This document shows positions 31,897-37,325 of a DNA stretch of 37,325 nucleotides, one piece after another. Made by a program: the position numbers and the translations under genes. The notes below the pieces were generated by a model that saw nothing but the letters and a program-made list of their open reading frames with translations, was not told the origin of the DNA and did no database searches. The stretch's first letter is position 1. Each line of letters begins with the position of its first letter. The stretch comes from Candidatus Palauibacter polyketidifaciens (GTDB taxonomy: Bacteria > Gemmatimonadota > Gemmatimonadetes > Palauibacterales > Palauibacteraceae). Where the stretch lies: the NCBI RefSeq assembly GCF_947581785.1, contig NZ_CANPVO010000006.1, positions 1 to 37,325 of the forward strand. The letters are read 5' to 3'.

Positions 31897-33147
31897 ATGA
31901 CGCGCCGTCATCGGATCGGCGCACTGGCGATCGCGGTCTCCGTCGCGGCCGGCTGCGAGGCGATTGGCGCCGGTCGGGTCACCGGCCAGCAGGTGTGCGA
32001 CCGTCCATGGGAACTCGAGGAGACGCTTCGTCTGGGGTCCCCGGACGGCGAAGACGCGCTCACCTACGTGCGGGATCTGGCGACCCGGCCCGATGGAAGC
32101 ATCTACCTCCTCCAGTCCTGGGATCCGATCCGCGTCTTCCGGTCCGACGGTCGACCCGCAGGAATGATCGGGCGTCAGGGAGAAGGACCGGGGGAGTGGG
32201 CACTTCCCCTCAGGCATGCAGGTTGGCTGGGCGACACACTTTGGGTGAGTCACCGGCTCGGGACGCAGTTCCTCTCGGCGGATGGCGAGGAGATCCGCCG
32301 CGTGAGCTTCAGGATCCGACTCCCTGCCGAGGGATCCCACCTGAGTCCCGGTCGGCCCCTCCCGGACGGCACCTTCCTGCCCTCCCGGTCGGTGAACGAG
32401 GACGCGGGGCTCTTTCTGAAGGCTGGCAGGGCCGCCCTGCGGCGCGTCTCGGCATCCGGCGAGATCGTGGATACGCTCGCCATGGTCGAGCGGCACCTGG
32501 GCCCGTACGCCCTCGAACACGAAACAGACCGGTATGGGTGGGGCGTTATGACCTCCCATCCGCTGGGCCCCTGGTCTGGAGAGTCCTGGCTCCCGGTCGC
32601 CGCAACGCCCGACGGCGCCGCCGTCGTCCTGATCGGGAAGGTGAGGGAGGAAGGGGAGGACGCGAGCTTCGATCTGCTCCAGATCCGGTTCGACGGCGAC
32701 ACCCTGCTCCATCGCACCGTTCCATACAAACTTCGACCCATCACGCGCGCCGAAGCGTCGCTGCAGCGGGAACGCATGGCCGACCAACTGGCCCGCGGCG
32801 GGTCTCCGTGGGACACGAGCAACCCCGAGCGGAAGCGGCGGATCGGGCGTGAACTCATCACCTTCCCCGAGCACTATCCGCCCGTGCGCCGGATCGTAGC
32901 CGGCGGGGACGGCTCGATGTGGCTCCTCCGCGAAGCGTGGCCAGACCCGGCCGACATCTGGGAAATCTACGGCGAAGACGGGGAACTCGAGGGCTCGGTG
33001 CGGATCGAGGGACCGGCGGACCACGATGACTGGGACCCGCGGCTACGAATTCTCCGCGCCAGTCGAACCGAAGTCTGGGCCACGACGCTCGGCGAGTTCG
33101 GTGTCCCCTACGTCCACCGATACCGGGTCGACCGCAACTGCCGTTGA
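31897..33147 (+). CDS. putative 6-bladed beta-propeller lipoprotein
   Basis: A 416-residue exported protein with no assignable function. The N-terminus MTRRHRIGALAIAVSVAAGC is a signal peptide with a lipobox-like AAGC (C20). The mature protein contains repeated blade-like segments: DLATRPDGSIYLLQSWDPIRVFRSDG, RQGEGPGEW, VAATPDGAAVVLIGKV and IVAGGDGSMWLLREAWPDPAD. The GQGEGPGE pattern (here RQGEGPGEW) recurs in many 6-bladed beta-propeller proteins of Gemmatimonadota and Bacteroidota. Two further cysteines lie near the ends, C34 (QQVCDRPW) and the penultimate residue (RNCR). It begins 5 bases after the epimerase stop. Confidence 0.7.
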   Translation: MTRRHRIGALAIAVSVAAGCEAIGAGRVTGQQVCDRPWELEETLRLGSPDGEDALTYVRDLATRPDGSIYLLQSWDPIRVFRSDGRPAGMIGRQGEGPGEWALPLRHAGWLGDTLWVSHRLGTQFLSADGEEIRRVSFRIRLPAEGSHLSPGRPLPDGTFLPSRSVNEDAGLFLKAGRAALRRVSASGEIVDTLAMVERHLGPYALEHETDRYGWGVMTSHPLGPWSGESWLPVAATPDGAAVVLIGKVREEGEDASFDLLQIRFDGDTLLHRTVPYKLRPITRAEASLQRERMADQLARGGSPWDTSNPERKRRIGRELITFPEHYPPVRRIVAGGDGSMWLLREAWPDPADIWEIYGEDGELEGSVRIEGPADHDDWDPRLRILRASRTEVWATTLGEFGVPYVHRYRVDRNCR

Positions 33148-33218
33148 CCCCACTGGAACCTTCTCCGGTGTCCGGTGGTCAGAATCACAGTCACGATCAC
33201 CGTTTCGCAGGCGACAAC

Positions 33219-33941
33219 ATGCTTCACAGGCTTCTCGAAACCCGGATGGGCCCGCTGGCGCTCGCGGTTTCCCTGGCCGTCATGGCGGCGTGCGATGGTT
33301 CGGAGACGGCGGGCGTCCGGGGGCCCGACCCGGAGCCCGAACCGCCGCCCCCGGCCGCGGCGACCACGGCGACGTACCGCGTGGTCTTCGAGTCGACGTG
33401 GAGCGCCTCGACGCACCCCACGAACTTCCCCGGCGGCGCACATCTGTCGCCGCTGATCGGTGCGGTGCACAACGCCGGCGTGACCTTCTGGGTCCGGGAC
33501 GGCACCGCTACGCCGGGGATCGAGAGCATGGCCGAAACGGGCGGCACCGGTACGCTGACCGCGGAGATCCAGGCTGAGATCCCGGGAAACGCACTGGCGG
33601 TCGTCAACGGGTCCGGCATTCGCAGTCCCGGAAGTACGACGATCCAGGCGATCACCCTTCGGGAGGACTTCCCGCTCATCACCCTCGTCACGATGATCGC
33701 CCCGAGCCCGGACTGGTTCGTGGGCGTGTCCGGCCTGTCGCTGCGTGACACCGATGGAAACTGGATCGGGGAACTCGAGGTCGTGCTCTACCCGTACGAC
33801 GCGGGGACGGACAGCGGCCCCGACTACGCCTCCGCCAACGACGACACGCAGCCGAGAGAGCCCATCCACAGCCTGCGGGGCGAGCGCCCCTTCTCCGACG
33901 AACCCATCGGCACCTTCACCTTCACGCGCACGGACGCGTAG
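33219..33941 (+). CDS. Spondin_N domain lipoprotein
   Basis: A 240-residue exported protein. A signal segment (LALAVSLAVMAAC) ends in C25, followed by a Pro/Glu-rich linker. The rest (about residues 50-215) matches the Spondin_N domain known from animal F-spondin and found sporadically in bacteria: TYRVVFESTWSASTHPTNFP, SPLIGAVHN, MAETGG, VTMIAPSPDWFVGVSGLSL and LYPYDAGTDSGPDY. In animals this domain binds calcium and matrix partners. The bacterial role is unknown. The ATG at 33219 is chosen because it gives the signal peptide. A TTG at 33144 and an ATG at 33246 are alternatives. Confidence 0.85.
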   Translation: MLHRLLETRMGPLALAVSLAVMAACDGSETAGVRGPDPEPEPPPPAAATTATYRVVFESTWSASTHPTNFPGGAHLSPLIGAVHNAGVTFWVRDGTATPGIESMAETGGTGTLTAEIQAEIPGNALAVVNGSGIRSPGSTTIQAITLREDFPLITLVTMIAPSPDWFVGVSGLSLRDTDGNWIGELEVVLYPYDAGTDSGPDYASANDDTQPREPIHSLRGERPFSDEPIGTFTFTRTDA

Positions 33942-33985
33942 CGAGGGGGGGGGCACGGACTTGTAGTCGGGCGCACGGCCCTCCC

Positions 33986-34372
33986 TCAGACGACGTCGTC
34001 GAGGAGGAAGAGGTCGGTGAGGAGCGCCCGCAGGTGGGATGAGGCGTTGAGGTTGTCGATCAACTGCGAGCTGATCGTCTCCTGGGCGAGGACGATCCGC
34101 ACGGCCGCGCCCGCCCGGGCGGCGTCGGCCGACGTCACATCGATCATGTCACGGTAGGGGCCCGCAGGTTCCAACCCCTCCGCCGCAACCAGGCCGCCGA
34201 GATCGTCCGCCAGCGCCCGGAGCGCCGCGTCCGCCCGGCTCAGGTACTCGCGCAACTGGCCACCGACCTTCGAGGCTTCCTCCTGCTCGGCGCCGAGCGC
34301 GGCGTAGGAGAGGAAGAACTCGTACGCCTTTTCGAGGACCTCGATGTGGGCCTTCAGCTCCTCGCGGCTCAA
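33986..34372 (-). CDS. uncharacterised helical protein coupled to cytochrome b
   Basis: A 128-residue protein with no family I recognise. It is almost entirely alpha-helical by pattern (REELKAHIEVLEKAYEFFLSYA, then EASKVGGQLREYLSRADAAL), with no signal peptide, cysteine or histidine cluster. It starts with TTG at 34372, overlapping the cytochrome b stop as TTGA, so translation is probably coupled. A longer frame to 34948 lies inside the cytochrome b gene and is rejected. The tight link suggests an accessory or assembly role for the molybdenum hydroxylase/cytochrome b complex. That is inference from position only. Confidence 0.65.
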   Translation of the reverse strand: MSREELKAHIEVLEKAYEFFLSYAALGAEQEEASKVGGQLREYLSRADAALRALADDLGGLVAAEGLEPAGPYRDMIDVTSADAARAGAAVRIVLAQETISSQLIDNLNASSHLRALLTDLFLLDDVV

Positions 34373-35244
34373 GCGGTCACGACTCCGTCGGGATCCGCGG
34401 ACGACGCGCTCCCTCCGGCCAGCTCGGATCCGGCGGGCTCCGTCCCCAGCTTCCAGAGGTCGGGGTCGTAGTGCTCGAGGTATTCCTCGCGCGTGATCCA
34501 GCCCTTGATCATCGATCGGGTCATCCAGCGCTTCTCGGGTCGGATCGCGAAGTAGATGTGGGCGATGACCATCGTGACGAGCCCGACGCCGCACAGCCCG
34601 TGCAGGACGAACACGAGCCCCCACGTGGAGTCGGAGAGGAAGTACGGGTTGCTGGCCCAGAACCAGGTGTCGACCCCGAACATCATGAGGATTCCCGTGA
34701 CGATGACCCCCCCCGAGACGAGCGTCACCGCGTTGTGGTAGGCCCGCTGGTCGAGGGGGTACTTGCCCGAGCGCTCCTCCTTGGCCGGCTGGCGGCGCAG
34801 GAACTTCCCGACCGCCTGGAACGCCTGCCCGATCTCCTTCGTCCCGGTCCACACGGACCAGAAGTCCTGCTTCGTCGAGGCGTGGATGATGTGCCAGATG
34901 ATGAGAAGGGTGAGGACGATCCCCGCGATCCAGTGGATCGTGACCCACGCGAACTGGACGCCGATCACGGGGAAGAATGCGGTGACGAGCAGCGTGAGCA
35001 TCGTGGCGGCCATCAGCCAGTGGAAGGTCCGGGAAGCCGACGAATGACGCTCGACGCGCTCGGGGATGTCAGGTGCCGGCCCGACCGCGCTCTTCTCGGC
35101 CTTGGGCGCCATGATCCAGACGTACAGGTGGTGCCCGACCACGAAGAGGAAGCCGGCGATCGCGGCGGCCCAGAGCAGATCCCAGGCGACGCCGACGAGT
35201 ACCTCCTGGCCCCAGGGATTCGGAGCTGTGCGGAGAATCTCCAT
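34369..35244 (-). CDS. membrane cytochrome b subunit (formate-dehydrogenase gamma-like)
   Basis: A 291-residue membrane cytochrome b561/FdnI-like protein. Hydrophobic helices lie at about 22-40, 74-95, 104-122, 172-190 and 208-233. Candidate haem ligands are H38/H39, H75 (RTFHWLMA), H104, H118/H121 (IIWHIIHAS), H215 (VLHG) and H229 (AHIYFAI). The order RxFHW, HWIAG, HxxH and the last HGLCGVGL...AHIYF pattern resembles formate dehydrogenase gamma subunits. It would pass electrons between the quinone pool and the partner oxidoreductase. It lies 24 bases after the FAD subunit and is followed by the small helical protein. The C-terminal tail is Ala/Ser/Asp-rich. Confidence 0.85.
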   Translation of the reverse strand: MEILRTAPNPWGQEVLVGVAWDLLWAAAIAGFLFVVGHHLYVWIMAPKAEKSAVGPAPDIPERVERHSSASRTFHWLMAATMLTLLVTAFFPVIGVQFAWVTIHWIAGIVLTLLIIWHIIHASTKQDFWSVWTGTKEIGQAFQAVGKFLRRQPAKEERSGKYPLDQRAYHNAVTLVSGGVIVTGILMMFGVDTWFWASNPYFLSDSTWGLVFVLHGLCGVGLVTMVIAHIYFAIRPEKRWMTRSMIKGWITREEYLEHYDPDLWKLGTEPAGSELAGGSASSADPDGVVTA

Positions 35245-35268
35245 CCGGGAGCTATCCTTTCCGGGCTG

Positions 35269-36267
35269 CTAGGCTGCGTCTCCTCGCACCGCTCGCCGGA
35301 CGAGATTCCGCGCGAGCGGTACCTTGTAGTCGTTGTGGCGCAGCGGCTTGAAGCCGCGCGTGGCGAGTTCGCCGGCCGCCATGCCGGTGTCGTCGTTCGC
35401 CGGCATCCCCTGAATCAGGTCCTCGACATCGGTCAGCCGCACCGGCGTCGGGGCCACGCCGTTGACGGCGATCCGGGCGCGCTCGATCGTGCCGTTCGAC
35501 TCCACGATCGCCGCGGCCACGCTGGCCAGCGCCCAGTCCCACGATTTCCGGTCGCGGACCTTCTCCCAGTAGAAGCGCGCACCCGCCCAGTCGCCGGGAA
35601 TGCGCACGTGCGTCAGGAGGTCTCCCGGCTGCAGCACGGTCATGCGCTGGATGTCGATCTCCGGGCCGACGAAGAAGTCCTCGGCCTCGTAGACGCGCTC
35701 GCCGCCCGGGTTCCGCACCATCATCTGCGCGCCGAGGGCGACCAGCGCCCCGGCCGTGTCCGCGCCGTTGACGGCCACGCAGCGGCTTTGCCCGGTCACG
35801 GCGTGCTCACGGTTCATGGAGCGGGGCGTCCCCGCGTAGCAGATGTTCCCGCCCGCACGGTAGCACGGCCACCCGCCCCGGTAGTACCAGCAGCGGGTGT
35901 CCTGGATGAGGTTGCCGCCGAGCGTCCCCTGGTTCCGGATCTGCGGCGTCGCCACCTCGACGGCGGCCTGGGCGAGGATTCCGAACCGCGACCGCACCTC
36001 TTCGCTCGCCGCCACGTCGCGCAGCGAAGTCATGGCGCCGATCTCGAGCCCGTCCCCGCTCGCGCGGATGCCGGTCAGCTCGCTCACGGAGCCCAGCTCG
36101 ACGACGACGTCGGGCCGCTTGATGCGATCCTTGAACCAGTCCATCGAGTCGAGGCCGCCTGCCAGGACCCAGGTGTTGTCGTGGCGCTCGAGCACGTCCA
36201 GCGCCTCGTCCACGCTCGTCGGCTGGAAGAGCTCGAACGCGGGCATCATGTCGCGAATCACGGCCAT
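35269..36267 (-). CDS. FAD-binding subunit of molybdenum hydroxylase with extra Cys cluster
   Basis: A 332-residue CoxM-type FAD subunit that carries electrons in xanthine-dehydrogenase-family enzymes. The FAD motif is VLAGGLDSM (35-42 region), followed by ATPQIRNQGTLGGNLIQDTR, the second FAD motif. Just after it are four cysteines, C126, C135, C143 and C163 (CWYYRGGWPC, NIC, SRC), inside an insertion of about 40 residues. The same pattern in the beta subunit of 4-hydroxybenzoyl-CoA reductase holds an extra [4Fe-4S] cluster. GADTAGALVALGAQ follows as in that group. A GGGGAGA lies upstream of the ATG. The partner large subunit is immediately upstream. The 2Fe-2S subunit is not in the window. 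Confidence 0.85.
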   Translation of the reverse strand: MAVIRDMMPAFELFQPTSVDEALDVLERHDNTWVLAGGLDSMDWFKDRIKRPDVVVELGSVSELTGIRASGDGLEIGAMTSLRDVAASEEVRSRFGILAQAAVEVATPQIRNQGTLGGNLIQDTRCWYYRGGWPCYRAGGNICYAGTPRSMNREHAVTGQSRCVAVNGADTAGALVALGAQMMVRNPGGERVYEAEDFFVGPEIDIQRMTVLQPGDLLTHVRIPGDWAGARFYWEKVRDRKSWDWALASVAAAIVESNGTIERARIAVNGVAPTPVRLTDVEDLIQGMPANDDTGMAAGELATRGFKPLRHNDYKVPLARNLVRRAVRGDAA

Positions 36268-36280
36268 CGTTCTATCTCCC

Positions 36281-37325
36281 CTAGCTGTGGATCTCGGTGA
36301 GTGCGTGCGGCTGCGCCCGGCCCTCGAGTTCGGCCAGGATCACGTCCGTCGTCAGCGGGATCCGGCACAGGCAGCGCCCGCCGAGCGCGTCCGCGATCGC
36401 GGAGGTGACCGCCGCGGACCCGGCTCCGACCGGGGGCTCCCCGATCCCCTTGGCGCCGATCGGCGTCTGCGGGTCCGGCTCGCCCGCCGCCGCCCAGTCC
36501 ATGCTGAGCGGCACATCAAGGATGCCGGGCGGTCTCGCGGTATAGAGCCGGTGGGCGAAGGGCACGCCCCACTTCGGGTCGAACACCCACTTCTGGCTGC
36601 GCGCCTGGCCGAAGCCCTGCACGCTGCCGCCGTGGATCTGTGCCGCGAGGCTGCGCGGGTGCACGACGACCCCGCAGTCGGCGGACCCCGTGTAGTCGAT
36701 GATCCGCACGTCGCCGGTCTCGGTGTCGAGTTCGACGACCGCGAAGCCCACGACCCACGACCACGTCGACCCCTCGTGCGAGAAGTTGTCCCGCGCGACG
36801 CCCATCAGCCCCTGGCCCGCGAGCTGGCTGGCGGAGCCGCGCGTGTAGTCGTTGATGTCTTCCGGCAGCGCCTCACCGGAGTACTCGCCGCCCATGGCGA
36901 TGGCGCGCTCGGCGGCCTGCGCGAAGCTCATGGAGCCTCCCGGTCCGCTCACGCGCGCACCCCCGACCTGGTAGGCGCTCGCCGAGCCGCCCAGGGCGGC
37001 GGCCGCGACCTCCTGCAGCTTCCGCTTCATGTCGAGCGCGGCGGCGTAGTTCGCGCGCGTGTGCGCGTGGATCGTCTGGCTTCCCGCCTGTACCGAACTG
37101 TACGGATGGTGCTGCGAGCTGTCGCCCCAGATGACCGCGCAGTCCTCCCACTCGAGGCCGAGTTCATCCGCAGCGGCCCGCGCAGTGTCCGCCATGGAGT
37201 GCGTGCCGAGGTTCCCGATCCCCTGGTGGATGTAGAGCTTCCCGTCCGGGCGGATGAGAAGGAGCCCGTCGAACCCCGACGAGCCGCCGACGTACGGACT
37301 CAGGCCGACGCCGACCCCCGTGACC
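36281..37325 (-). CDS. molybdopterin-binding large subunit of xanthine-dehydrogenase family (partial)
   Basis: C-terminal 348 residues of a large molybdenum hydroxylase subunit. The gene enters from the right edge of the window, so the start is not present. An internal ATG at 37195 is not the start, because the frame continues upstream as GIGNLGTHSM and FDGLLLIRPDGKLYIHQ. The end contains GAKGIGEPPVGAGSAAV, whose Glu in GxxGxGE is the catalytic base in this family, and other typical parts such as GFAVVELDTETGDVRI. It forms an operon-like set with the FAD subunit (13 bases downstream) and the cytochrome b. Substrate cannot be read from this part. An aldehyde, purine or aromatic substrate are all possible. 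Confidence 0.9.
   Translation of the reverse strand, partial: VTGVGVGLSPYVGGSSGFDGLLLIRPDGKLYIHQGIGNLGTHSMADTARAAADELGLEWEDCAVIWGDSSQHHPYSSVQAGSQTIHAHTRANYAAALDMKRKLQEVAAAALGGSASAYQVGGARVSGPGGSMSFAQAAERAIAMGGEYSGEALPEDINDYTRGSASQLAGQGLMGVARDNFSHEGSTWSWVVGFAVVELDTETGDVRIIDYTGSADCGVVVHPRSLAAQIHGGSVQGFGQARSQKWVFDPKWGVPFAHRLYTARPPGILDVPLSMDWAAAGEPDPQTPIGAKGIGEPPVGAGSAAVTSAIADALGGRCLCRIPLTTDVILAELEGRAQPHALTEIHS

Noticed and set aside
1..37325. CRISPR arrays, insertion sequences, prophage or integrons
   Set aside because: No regularly spaced repeats, transposase or phage genes were found, and the gene content is ordinary chromosomal.

Overview
The window is a high-GC (roughly two-thirds G+C by eye), gene-dense chromosomal segment around a replication origin of a diderm bacterium. 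The mix of genes suggests Gemmatimonadota or a near relative: an ori-proximal parAB/bactofilin cluster, a DUF1207-type envelope protein, a beta-propeller lipoprotein, a Spondin_N lipoprotein and many GTG/TTG starts. This placement is inferred from gene content only. No rRNA, tRNA, CRISPR array, insertion sequence or prophage was seen.

Layout. (1) 55-4078, minus strand: parA-parB-M23 peptidase-bactofilin plus a Na+/Ca2+ exchanger, with two near-perfect parS sites upstream of parA. (2) 4508-7119, plus: pyrF, an Fpg-family protein lacking the catalytic proline, and an envelope protein. (3) 7168-9641, minus: rpmH-rnpA-yidD-yidC, diverging from dnaA-dnaN (9881-12684, plus). Both sides have good sigma70-type promoters, and the dnaA-dnaN gap has the features of oriC. 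(4) 12698-15035, plus: a Yip1-like membrane protein, a NUDT19-like Nudix hydrolase and an MBL hydrolase, convergent with and overlapping mutY-dapF (minus). (5) 16854-17230: an unexplained structured leader upstream of dapF. (6) 17231-22957, plus: a DUF1707/LiaF-like protein, then gcvH-gcvP-UPF0173-lipM, a glycine cleavage/lipoylation unit without gcvT. (7) 23039-29613: an ExbB/TolQ-like protein, an Slt-type lytic transglycosylase, a cold-shock protein and polA, with two strong terminators. (8) 29610-33941: four predicted exported proteins. (9) 33986-37325, minus: a molybdenum hydroxylase (large subunit cut by the window edge), an FAD subunit with four extra cysteines, a membrane cytochrome b and a small helical protein.

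How it fits together. Replication initiation (dnaA, oriC, dnaN), segregation (parABS, about 7 kb from oriC) and a bactofilin/M23 envelope module sit together, as expected near an origin. GcvH is a lipoyl protein and LipM attaches the octanoyl precursor to GcvH, so the gcv cluster makes sense as a unit. The most intriguing unexplained element is the minus-strand leader between the DUF1707 gene and dapF. It has a near-ideal Shine-Dalgarno site, a 21-codon reading frame, a long paired rod with side hairpins and an intrinsic terminator ending about 20 nt before the dapF start codon.
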